Shown here in pieces: positions 1-6,287 of a stretch of DNA of 6,293 nt. Positions within the stretch are counted from its first letter, which is position 1. Each line of letters begins with the position of its first letter. The stretch covers positions 1-6,293 of the forward strand of contig DEPZ01000026.1 of assembly GCA_002359025.1 (NCBI GenBank), given 5' to 3'. This DNA is from Erysipelotrichaceae bacterium UBA3379 (lineage in GTDB: Bacteria > Bacillota_I > Bacilli_A > Erysipelotrichales > Coprobacillaceae). The notes beneath the pieces are model-generated. The model was not told the origin of the DNA, did no database searches, and saw nothing but the letters and a program-made list of their open reading frames with translations. Both the position numbers and the translations under genes were made by a program.

Positions 1-333
1 GCCGTGGAAAAGATGCGCTTTGCCAAAGTGCGTGACGAAAACGGCAAGCTCGTAGCCGACAAGACACGTATCATTTACAACAGCCATATCACTATTGAAA
101 ACATTCCGCTCAAAGCCTACGAGTATATCGTTAATGGTAAGGCCGCTATCGACTGGATAATGGAACGCTATGCCGTAACTATCGACAAAGCATCCCAAAT
201 CAAAAATGACCCCAACGACTGGTCAAGGGAACACGAGCAACCACGTTACATCCTTGACCTCTTGTTGTCAGTCATTATTCTATCTTTCAAGACAGTAAGC
301 ACTGTGGATGCACTTCCGAAATTGAAGATATAA
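1..333 (+). CDS. Type ISP restriction-modification/helicase protein, C-terminal end (5' partial)
   Basis: The frame is open from the first base of the window, so only the last 110 residues are visible and the true start lies to the left. The GTG at base 4 is simply an internal codon. The visible protein contains the blocks AYEYIVNGKAAIDWIMERY and IKNDPNDWSRE, followed by QPRYILDLLLSVI and a final ALPKLKI. I recognise this as the C-terminal end of large single-polypeptide type ISP enzymes, which join a nuclease, a DEAD/DEAH-type translocase, an adenine methyltransferase and a C-terminal target-recognition domain. The visible part would be the end of that recognition domain. The C-terminus looks natural, not truncated. 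GC is about 45% by hand count, clearly above the operon to the right. The gene converges on that operon. The family call rests on remembered sequence similarity; whether the complete enzyme is intact cannot be seen. Confidence 0.8.
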   Translation, partial: AVEKMRFAKVRDENGKLVADKTRIIYNSHITIENIPLKAYEYIVNGKAAIDWIMERYAVTIDKASQIKNDPNDWSREHEQPRYILDLLLSVIILSFKTVSTVDALPKLKI

Positions 334-412
334 TGTATTCCTTGAACAAAAGTGATGTTAGTTGAAAAAGAAACGTGATTGATATAGACGATTGCTTCAC
401 ATTAAGTAAAAT

Positions 413-487
413 ATGACCAATGAAGATATTGTTTGTATTGAGCAGCCGATAGGACAAAAGTATGAATTAATTTATGCCTATGTTTGA
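413..487 (+). other. Very short reading frame, 24 codons, possibly a gene remnant
   Basis: ATG at 413 opens a frame reading MTNEDIVCIEQPIGQKYELI and then four more residues to TGA at 485-487. The composition is protein-like, with mixed charged and hydrophobic residues and none of the Phe/Ile/Leu/Lys runs usual in AT-rich noise. It ends exactly where the 13-bp inverted repeat begins. I do not recognise it, there is no Shine-Dalgarno site and no promoter with both boxes. It may be a small peptide, a gene remnant or chance. Confidence 0.15.
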
Positions 488-533
488 AAACAGAATTCAG
501 ATATAAGAATAGACTTACAGCTGAATTCTGTTT
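488..533. terminator. Inverted repeat, probable bidirectional terminator
   Basis: The arms AAACAGAATTCAG (488-500) and CTGAATTCTGTTT (521-533) are perfect reverse complements over 13 bp, with a 20-nt loop. On the + strand the stem ends in TTT and is followed by CC; on the - strand it ends in TTT followed by TCAAAC, so each strand has only a short U-tract. The position between the 3' ends of two convergent genes fits a shared terminator. The large loop and weak U-tracts make it non-classical, so another structured or protein-binding role is possible. Confidence 0.5.
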
Positions 534-669
534 CCATTTACACAAAATTTTAGACAATGTAACTTATAATTTAGCTAGTAATTATCACACTTATATTTAA
601 GATTATGTCAACTTGTACGTACTTCCTGTTAGTTAATTAATAAATATAAATCTTTATTCATCTCCATAA

Positions 670-700
670 CGATTTTTCGGCTATAACAATCGATAAATCG
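670..700. repeat. Imperfect hairpin just downstream of the methyltransferase gene
   Basis: CGATTTTTCG (670-679) can pair with CGATAAATCG (691-700) with one T-T mismatch and an 11-nt loop. It lies 44 bp beyond the methyltransferase stop codon, in the operon's 3' untranslated region. It could stabilise or help end the operon transcript. There is no T-tract worth the name on either side, so I do not call it a terminator. Confidence 0.25.
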
Positions 701-743
701 CCTCCCAAATGTCACTATTAATATTCTGATTTATAATATTTTG

Positions 744-2036
744 CTAATAATCAATTACAATAACACTTTCTCGAAGTTTACCAATCTTTGCACTTTGTTG
801 AGGACTGGTCTTTAAATCTCTGGCTTTACGAATCTCTCTAACTTTAAAGCCACAAGATTCTGCAATATCTGCAATAATGTAATCCACAGGCACTTCGACA
901 CCATAATATGCAGAATTTGCCACATTAAAATAAATAATTCCACCTTTCCGCATCTTTTTAGCAAATTCAGAAAACAAGAATTGCATATCTTCAAAATATC
1001 CACATATCATATTTATGATATCTGAATTCCAGACTTTTTGTTCATTTTTGGACATCTCATATAGACTCTTTTTTAGCCGTTCATTCTCTATCGGAATAAT
1101 ATTCTCATAAGATACTTGCACATGAGAACGTAATGTATTTTTACGCAATACACGAAGTTCTTCGTGAGAATTGATTAGTCCAAGAACCTTTAATTCTAGC
1201 ATATAAATATCAGTATAATCTCTAGAGTTAAGATATGGAGGTGATGTTATAATTAGATCTATTTCTCCATCAGGCACTTTTTGTATACATTTTCTAACAT
1301 CGCCTAAATAGCAGATTTCTGAATTGTGTACAGACGGATTCTCTTTAGAGATGATTCTAATATCTTCTGCAAATATTGAATTTAATTTATCCAAAAAGAA
1401 ATTATGAATATCTTTTCTGCTAAAAATTCTAGTTTCCCATCCCTTTTTGTAGGACAAGCACTTACCATTACGAAACATATTGCTTGCTTGAAGAATGATT
1501 GACGCTAACGCGATAGTAAATAAATCTTTATAATCATCATTGTCAACAAGTGTTCTAATGGCATGTCTTATATCAAGAATACCATCTATAGATGCATCAT
1601 GAAAGTTCCACTTCTTATTCTGATTTCTTTTTACAACAGTATCACCAAAAGGCAATGACTCTAGCTTACGTATATTCCGATTTGTATGAGATAATTTTTT
1701 AGTTATTGCCTTAACATAATACTCAAAACTATCTATATTATATTTTCTGCTTAATTTAACTGTTGATAGAAGATGCATGAAAGGGCTAACCTCAAATGAA
1801 TAACACTTTATACCATGATTCTGTAACTCTACAGGAGTTGTTCCGCTACCACAAAACGGCTCTAAGGCACAAGATGGTACGAATGGTAATTCTCTTAGAA
1901 TGTCTTCAATGAACTTCTTGGAATATCCTTCTACAAAAGGGTACCAACGATGTACAAAAACGTTCTTGTTTTTGTCAAATTGCATAACTGAATGGTATTT
2001 CTCTGTGCAATCTATGAATTTATAGTCTTTGTACAT
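744..2036 (-). CDS. Site-specific DNA methyltransferase (amino-group type, SPPY motif)
   Basis: This 430-residue protein is predicted to transfer a methyl group from S-adenosylmethionine to an exocyclic amino group of a DNA base. Residues 29-42 (HRWYPFVEGYSKKF) match the N-terminal block common in these enzymes. EPFCGSGTT (59-67) is the SAM-binding motif I, and FEVSP (81-85) the likely motif II acidic position. TSPPY (264-268) is catalytic motif IV, and GGIIYFNVANS (365-375) is a later core strand. Motif I precedes motif IV, with about 195 residues between them that probably include the target-recognition region. SPPY is commoner in N4-cytosine enzymes but also occurs in N6-adenine enzymes, so the methylated base is open. 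All key motifs are present, so it should be active. It is the last gene of the operon, 10 nt after the nuclease stop, with no Shine-Dalgarno site; stop is TAG. Its probable role is host marking or protection for the nuclease encoded upstream (inference). Confidence 0.88.
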   Translation of the reverse strand: MYKDYKFIDCTEKYHSVMQFDKNKNVFVHRWYPFVEGYSKKFIEDILRELPFVPSCALEPFCGSGTTPVELQNHGIKCYSFEVSPFMHLLSTVKLSRKYNIDSFEYYVKAITKKLSHTNRNIRKLESLPFGDTVVKRNQNKKWNFHDASIDGILDIRHAIRTLVDNDDYKDLFTIALASIILQASNMFRNGKCLSYKKGWETRIFSRKDIHNFFLDKLNSIFAEDIRIISKENPSVHNSEICYLGDVRKCIQKVPDGEIDLIITSPPYLNSRDYTDIYMLELKVLGLINSHEELRVLRKNTLRSHVQVSYENIIPIENERLKKSLYEMSKNEQKVWNSDIINMICGYFEDMQFLFSEFAKKMRKGGIIYFNVANSAYYGVEVPVDYIIADIAESCGFKVREIRKARDLKTSPQQSAKIGKLRESVIVIDY

Positions 2037-2046
2037 AGTTGTTATA

Positions 2047-3162
2047 TTAGTTAGGGTGTTCGTTTATTACTCTAAAATCAGCTAATTTAATATGTCTATA
2101 ATAAGACGCTCTATCTTTTTCTGGTATTTGGTCGATTGTCATGTCTGTTCCTGTATCCGGAAGTTCTTCTTCTCTTGCGTCAAATACAGCCAAATATCCC
2201 AACTTGAAATCTTTTTCTTCAGCCAACAATTCTGTTATGTAAGCTGCTGATTGTATGAATGCCTCAGGAACAATACGTGGCTTAGCGCTATATGTGGTTC
2301 CTATTCTCTTTCCTAATTTATGAATACTAGTGCCAACCCACTTGATTTCTATAAAATACAATCCCTCACCATCCTCGTCAATCATGGCAATATCTAGTCT
2401 CTTCAAACTTTCCAACATAACCTCTTTCTGCACGAAAAATACTTTTAATTTTTCCTTTAAGAACATACGTAAGTCATCTCTGAAACAATCTTCTGGAGTG
2501 TTTCTAAGTAATTGCTTATTAGCTTTGACAAATTGTTCATCACTAAGTTCCGAACCTAAATCAGCTCTCAGAGATTTTAAATGACTTTTTTCAACAAAGA
2601 ACTTGGAATAGGTATCTCTAAGTTTTAAGTGTTTTCTATAATCCTCAAGTACTCTCGGCAATTCTGAAATAGTTTTTTTGCTATTGAATGAATGCAAAGC
2701 TGAACTTTCGTAGAAAATAGAATCACCACCATCACGACCATTAACAAAATAATTGATAATGCCTTCTGGGGACACCATAAACACAACTACTCCATCCATT
2801 GACATTTGTGTGAAGATGCGTCTTGTTTCGTTATTATCTTTATTCAAGTCATTATTGACTTCTTGAATGTTAAAATTAGAATCAATGACTATATGGCGAT
2901 TTTGAATAAATAATTGATCTGTAAACAATTGTTCAATAGCACTGTCTGCATTAGTGGTAAGATTCAATAAGTCTTCTTCTGATATGACAATATACTTAAA
3001 GCTATTGTCTGGGTGTTTATCGCACATAGCTTTTATAAGCGACTGCATAAGTTTAAAGTTATCAGTAGCTTCTAATCCATTCAATGCCGCATCCACTATG
3101 GCATTCTGATTACGTTTTAGCAAATCCTTGAAGTTTGCATTTTGGCTGAATTTTGTTTTCAT
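2047..3162 (-). CDS. PD-(D/E)XK nuclease-domain protein, probable effector of an ABC-three-component system
   Basis: This protein has 371 residues. The C-terminal half carries a PD-(D/E)XK nuclease core. A candidate first acidic residue is E224 in PEDCFRDDLRMFL. D257 lies in RLDIAMI, E272 and K274 in YFIEIKWVG, and Q304/Y308 in IQSAAYI give the QxxxY pattern seen in RecB-like members of the superfamily. It is therefore predicted to cut DNA with metal ions. Residues 1-200 match no family I recognise; they look soluble and mixed alpha/beta (for example YIVI, HIVID, GVVVFMV strands) and may contact the middle component or sense a signal. No signal peptide or membrane segment is visible, so it should be cytoplasmic. 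The ATG lies 6 nt after the middle-component stop, consistent with coupled translation. By position it corresponds to the effector of ABC-3C/Lamassu operons (inference). The catalytic residues look intact. I am surer of the nuclease fold than of the system assignment. Confidence 0.8.
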   Translation of the reverse strand: MKTKFSQNANFKDLLKRNQNAIVDAALNGLEATDNFKLMQSLIKAMCDKHPDNSFKYIVISEEDLLNLTTNADSAIEQLFTDQLFIQNRHIVIDSNFNIQEVNNDLNKDNNETRRIFTQMSMDGVVVFMVSPEGIINYFVNGRDGGDSIFYESSALHSFNSKKTISELPRVLEDYRKHLKLRDTYSKFFVEKSHLKSLRADLGSELSDEQFVKANKQLLRNTPEDCFRDDLRMFLKEKLKVFFVQKEVMLESLKRLDIAMIDEDGEGLYFIEIKWVGTSIHKLGKRIGTTYSAKPRIVPEAFIQSAAYITELLAEEKDFKLGYLAVFDAREEELPDTGTDMTIDQIPEKDRASYYRHIKLADFRVINEHPN

Positions 3163-3168
3163 AACCTG

Positions 3169-3759
3169 CTACTTTATGATTTCGCTAAATATATATTCAA
3201 AATATAGCTCTATGTATTTCTCATCGCTAATGGCTGATGTATCGTCAAGGGTTTGCTCAAAAGCGACTTTGAAATCTTTGAGAACTTTAAGCGTTTCGCT
3301 ATCAGGTGATGATGTATCTATACCGTCAACATTGTTGGTTTGCAAAGCATTCTCATAAGATGGATCATTAACAATAAAGCCAAATAATCGTTTTTCACCA
3401 TATTTGCCTAACATATACATAACAGTTCTAAGCCATTCAACTTTTTCTTGACTCATAGGAATCTCCTTTTTAGAACTTAAAATCAAACCACCTTCATCTT
3501 CACATAATATTAAAGAACTCTTCAAATAGACTAAACTTCGTTCTATCAAATCTGAATATGGTCCAAAAGTTGTTACAGTAAAATGGTAATATGAGAATAT
3601 ATTCTCTATTCCTTCATGCTTGAAAGAATAGAGGACTTGCACTAAATACAATACTCTTTGAAAAGATTGTTCTGAAACAGCTCCCCACCCCATACTTTTA
3701 GCAATAGCAGAAACGGTTACAATATCTTCATTCGCTCTTATCAAATTCTTCTCTAACAT
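3169..3759 (-). CDS. ABC-three-component middle component-like protein (SocA-like motif)
   Basis: This small 196-residue protein lies between the ATPase and nuclease genes. QRVLYLVQVLYSF (34-46) followed by YYHFTVTTFGPYSDLIERSLVYL (57-79, key residues F65-G66-P67-Y68-S69) resembles the core of SocA/GepA-like proteins and of small middle components in ABC-3C systems. In those systems the middle protein is thought to link the Rad50-like ATPase to its effector. Residues 100-131 (EWL, YMLGKYGEKRLFGFIV) look helical, and the tail from 150 onward is charged and helical. There is no enzymatic motif or membrane segment. The ATG shares its first base with the ATPase stop codon (TAATG at 3761-3757), so translation is probably coupled and the two proteins made in fixed proportion; a weak GGA lies just before it. 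The adaptor role is drawn from context and family memory. An antitoxin-like or proteolysis-adaptor role, as for SocA, is the main alternative. Confidence 0.65.
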   Translation of the reverse strand: MLEKNLIRANEDIVTVSAIAKSMGWGAVSEQSFQRVLYLVQVLYSFKHEGIENIFSYYHFTVTTFGPYSDLIERSLVYLKSSLILCEDEGGLILSSKKEIPMSQEKVEWLRTVMYMLGKYGEKRLFGFIVNDPSYENALQTNNVDGIDTSSPDSETLKVLKDFKVAFEQTLDDTSAISDEKYIELYFEYIFSEIIK

Positions 3760-5768
3760 TATTCCAATCTGTTTTTTATATGATGATAAATTGTTTTTAA
3801 TTGCTCACTTGTGTTTTGTATAGTAGATTTTTTTGCAATATCTAATAAACCTACAATGCCAAGATTAATATCTTTCTGATCTAATAAATGTTCAATAAAC
3901 AAACTATTGTTCAGATTTGATGTTATGATCAATGAGTTGGGCTTCGTTAGAAATTCTGCAAAAACACTTGCTGCATTCCTCTCGTAAGATATATCCAAAC
4001 TGCTATCCGGAGTTTCTACTATATAAAAAGATGGAGTTTTATAGAAGAATGTAAGAATACTCATTCTGAAGGAATGATCTACAAAGAATCTTTGAGACTC
4101 CGACATTTCTTCTTCGTAAAACCGTACTTTCCCATCAATAACTGGATAAAACCGTTTATTCACATCTCCAGCCTGCTTGATGTATGTTAATTCACAAGGC
4201 ACACCTAAGAATTTTCCTGCGTATTGGGCAAAAATAGAGGAAAATTTATGAACATTAGCTGTTATGACATCTTCTATCTCATTTGAAATGGATTTCACTA
4301 TATTATACTGCTCGTCTCGTTGTTTTTGATATGCCTCTTTTTGCTGTGTCAGACGATTTACTTCATCAAGAAAAGGTTGAATAGAATTTTGACTATTATC
4401 AGACATTGCATTCTCATACTCTAGTTCTCTGACTTTCTGCTGAATTATTCTTCTTTCCAATTCAATCTTTGTGAATTCCGAATCTAAACTAATTATTTGT
4501 TGTTCAATATTTTGTATTGTTTTCTTTTTGCTATTTATAGACTGATATAATGTTTTCCTCTGTATATTTATTTCATTAAAACGGTTTCTTAATATAGTGT
4601 CATCTTCTGTATTTTCATTAATTGGAGAATTACAAGCAAAACAACTATTTGAATTATTTGTTACTTTCTCAACCAATTCATCATTCGGCTGATTACACAT
4701 CGGGCAAATGTGATTCAACTGAATATTCTTTATGAAAACATGATATGAGGGGTGCAGCGTCTCCCATATACGGTTATTTAGTTGCTCCTCAATTTGCTTT
4801 AATTGTTTATCAATGTCATTTGCAGATAAACTGATTTTATTTATTTCATTCTGCAATAGCGATATGTCTTGACTCTTAGAAGCACGTTCTTTTTGTACAG
4901 ATGCCAATCTAGCATCCATTTCCTCAAGCCGTCCCTTCAAATTAATAAGAGCGAGAGCTGGATTTCCTTGGTTGGCTGTTGAGTGGGCAGTGGATATAGA
5001 CGTATCCTTCATTTTGCTCAAAACCTTATTGATGGCTCTCATGTCTTCTGAGCTATGTCGAGACAAACTATCAAAATACTTTGCTTTTCTGATAGCTTCT
5101 TGTCGTTTCTTATCAAGATCTGGATCGTTAAAATATTTGTTGAATAGTTCGCTTTGTACATCCGGGAAAACATCACCATCATTCCAAAGGATGGTTTTGT
5201 GATCTTCTCCAAAAAAGAGTACTTCGTTTACAAAAAATATCAGATCATCAAATTCTAGATTTGTGTTATCCTTAATGATTCTTTCATATTTATAAGGTAA
5301 CGTATTAATTTTTGCCATATCTGATAATTTTTCGTAGCTAAATTGATTTATTAAGGTACCGGGTAGTTCTGCACCATCTACCTTAAGCTGGGTCAAGGTT
5401 ATAGAAGATAAGTCCCTTGTCAATTCAACTGTCACATTATTTAACTTCATGCTAATCGATACTGTAGGAGACGCATCTGTTGGAATGCTGTCATCCATAC
5501 GATTGCTAAAATACTTTTGTGGAAACAATTGACGCTTTTCTATAATATTCCCTTGGTAAGTACGAGTATATCCAAAAGGCTTTTTATATAGTCCGAGAAT
5601 AGCAAATCGAATAATATTAACAAAAGTGGTTTTTCCCATACCATTACCACCTAGTACTAGATTGACACCTTTAACAAAATCAAAGGTATAGTCCAGACCA
5701 TTTGGATATAAAGTATAATTCTTGATGTTTATACTTAGCAATTCAGGTAGATATATTTGCCTACTCAT
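3759..5768 (-). CDS. Rad50/SMC-like ABC ATPase with coiled coil and four-cysteine zinc module
   Basis: This 669-residue protein is the first gene of the operon and probably its DNA sensor/motor. The Walker A loop is GGNGMGKTT (40-48, K46). Heptad-like, Glu/Lys/Gln-rich segments at about 274-334 and 391-498 suggest an antiparallel coiled coil. At its tip sit CPMC (355-358) and CFAC (376-379), enough for one zinc site within a chain, unlike the single CxxC per chain of Rad50. The C-terminal half-domain has MSESQRFFVDHSFRM (555-569) in place of a classical SGGQ signature. FYIVETPDSSLD (581-592) covers Walker B and the D-loop, and IITSNLNNS (614-622) stands where a switch histidine is usual. The expected Asp-Glu pair of Walker B reads Glu-Thr, which I take as a subfamily trait, since the surrounding residues are well kept. 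Size and layout resemble LmuB of Lamassu and other ABC-3C ATPases. A consensus Bacteroidota promoter lies about 60 nt upstream of the ATG; there is no Shine-Dalgarno site. Confidence 0.85.
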   Translation of the reverse strand: MSRQIYLPELLSINIKNYTLYPNGLDYTFDFVKGVNLVLGGNGMGKTTFVNIIRFAILGLYKKPFGYTRTYQGNIIEKRQLFPQKYFSNRMDDSIPTDASPTVSISMKLNNVTVELTRDLSSITLTQLKVDGAELPGTLINQFSYEKLSDMAKINTLPYKYERIIKDNTNLEFDDLIFFVNEVLFFGEDHKTILWNDGDVFPDVQSELFNKYFNDPDLDKKRQEAIRKAKYFDSLSRHSSEDMRAINKVLSKMKDTSISTAHSTANQGNPALALINLKGRLEEMDARLASVQKERASKSQDISLLQNEINKISLSANDIDKQLKQIEEQLNNRIWETLHPSYHVFIKNIQLNHICPMCNQPNDELVEKVTNNSNSCFACNSPINENTEDDTILRNRFNEINIQRKTLYQSINSKKKTIQNIEQQIISLDSEFTKIELERRIIQQKVRELEYENAMSDNSQNSIQPFLDEVNRLTQQKEAYQKQRDEQYNIVKSISNEIEDVITANVHKFSSIFAQYAGKFLGVPCELTYIKQAGDVNKRFYPVIDGKVRFYEEEMSESQRFFVDHSFRMSILTFFYKTPSFYIVETPDSSLDISYERNAASVFAEFLTKPNSLIITSNLNNSLFIEHLLDQKDINLGIVGLLDIAKKSTIQNTSEQLKTIYHHIKNRLE

Positions 5769-5798
5769 TATTCAGTTATTTACTCAATTGTTAATACT

Positions 5799-5814
5799 AT
5801 GTATATCAATACAT
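5799..5814. repeat. Small palindrome in the operon leader
   Basis: ATGTAT (5799-5804) and ATACAT (5809-5814) form a perfect 6-bp inverted repeat with a 4-nt spacer. It lies about 14-30 nt downstream of the predicted transcription start, in the leader of the ATPase operon. It could be an operator or a weak leader hairpin, but such palindromes are frequent by chance in AT-rich DNA. Confidence 0.25.
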
Positions 5815-5834
5815 TACACAATAAGGTTAGGGCG

Positions 5835-5866
5835 CAAATATATAACACGCCCAATTTAATAACAAA
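5835..5866 (-). promoter_or_regulatory. Bacteroidota-type promoter of the ATPase-nuclease-methyltransferase operon
   Basis: Read on the - strand, TTTG (5866-5863) is followed after 20 nt by TATATTTG (5842-5835). This matches the Bacteroidota sigma-ABfr consensus (-33 TTTG, about 19-21 bp, -7 TAnnTTTG) at every fixed position. Transcription should start near 5828, giving a leader of about 60 nt before the ATPase ATG at 5768. No comparable two-box promoter was noticed inside the operon, so the four genes are probably made from this one transcript. Confidence 0.8.
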
Positions 5867-6125
5867 GATAAAATAAATTATCCAATATTTGATGTCATAT
5901 TTGCTATTATTTAAAAATATAGCTATAGCTTTCAGGTTAAACTCTCTGTTGAATATTATTCTAACATTCATATATCAACATACAGCATATACCTTAATAT
6001 ACCTTACTTCAGATAGTGAGAATTTTCTTCTTGAAATATCTATAAACAGTAAATTTTCCGCCAATTTTACTCTCAATATTAGAATATCATGTCCTGTTTG
6101 GTTTTGGTCTTTAGTGTGTAAATTA

Positions 6126-6158
6126 GAGTGATAGTAATATAAATCTACTAACACACTC
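6126..6158. repeat. Imperfect inverted repeat
   Basis: GAGTG (6126-6130) pairs with CACTC (6154-6158), and TAGTA (6132-6136) pairs with TACTA (6146-6150). A small 1/3-nt internal loop separates the two helices and the terminal loop has 9 nt. There is no T-tract, so it is not an obvious terminator. It may be a regulatory structure or chance. Confidence 0.2.
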
Positions 6159-6215
6159 CATCAGCATATCATAACTCAAAATTAGGATGGTAAATATATG
6201 ACAATTTAGATTCAA

Positions 6216-6236
6216 AAACACATTCATGTTGTGTTT
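6216..6236. promoter_or_regulatory. 7-bp inverted repeat, operator-like
   Basis: AAACACA (6216-6222) and TGTGTTT (6230-6236) are perfect inverted arms around a 7-nt centre. The 14-bp arm-to-arm spacing, just over one helical turn, is typical of sites bound by dimeric helix-turn-helix repressors. It lies about 51 bp before a possible + strand start codon at 6288. The binding protein is unknown, and no Bacteroidota promoter with both boxes was found beside it. Confidence 0.3.
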
Positions 6237-6287
6237 ATGGATTAAACAGAAAAAGCCAATGTCATAGACCTTAATTTTGGGAGAAAT

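Larger units (their letters stand above)
334..743. other. Convergent intergenic region, 410 bp
   Basis: This is the space between the 3' ends of two convergent genes. It is AT-rich and carries no convincing gene. It holds a 24-codon reading frame (413-487), a 13-bp inverted repeat that starts directly after it (488-533), and a weaker imperfect hairpin (670-700). I saw no tRNA, insertion-sequence end or CRISPR repeat here. Confidence 0.7.

Noticed and set aside
420..452. 10-codon frame reading MKILFVLSSR
   Set aside because: It looks like a typical protein N-terminus but stops at once at TAG; overlaps the 24-codon frame and is too short to support.
479..486. TATGTTTG, a match to the Bacteroidota -7 box on + strand
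   Set aside because: No TTTG at the required distance upstream (CAAAAG lies there instead).
2330..2584. 84-codon frame on + strand inside the nuclease gene
   Set aside because: Antisense shadow of a well-supported gene with clear nuclease motifs; Ser/Asn/Lys-rich with no promoter or ribosome site.
5780..5971. 63-codon open stretch on - strand upstream of the ATPase
   Set aside because: It overlaps the consensus promoter and leader of the operon, and would start upstream of the predicted transcription start. Its hydrophobic composition reflects AT-rich DNA.
5889..6131. 80-codon open stretch on + strand
   Set aside because: Ile/Leu/Phe/Ser-rich low-complexity translation, no ribosome site or two-box promoter, and lies in an AT-rich spacer where such frames arise by chance.
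6123..6227. 34-residue frame on - strand
   Set aside because: Random-looking composition, no ribosome site, and only a partial promoter match (TAATTTTG at 6184-6177) which lies inside the frame itself, downstream of its start.
6272..6279. TAATTTTG -7-like box next to the right-edge ATG
   Set aside because: No -33 TTTG about 20 bp upstream, and it would place the transcript start almost on the ATG.
6177..6279. 8-bp inverted pair CAAAATTA (6177-6184) and TAATTTTG (6272-6279), considered as a promoter-inversion switch or element ends
   Set aside because: Too short and too AT-rich to be significant over an 87-bp spacing; flanks do not extend the match cleanly.
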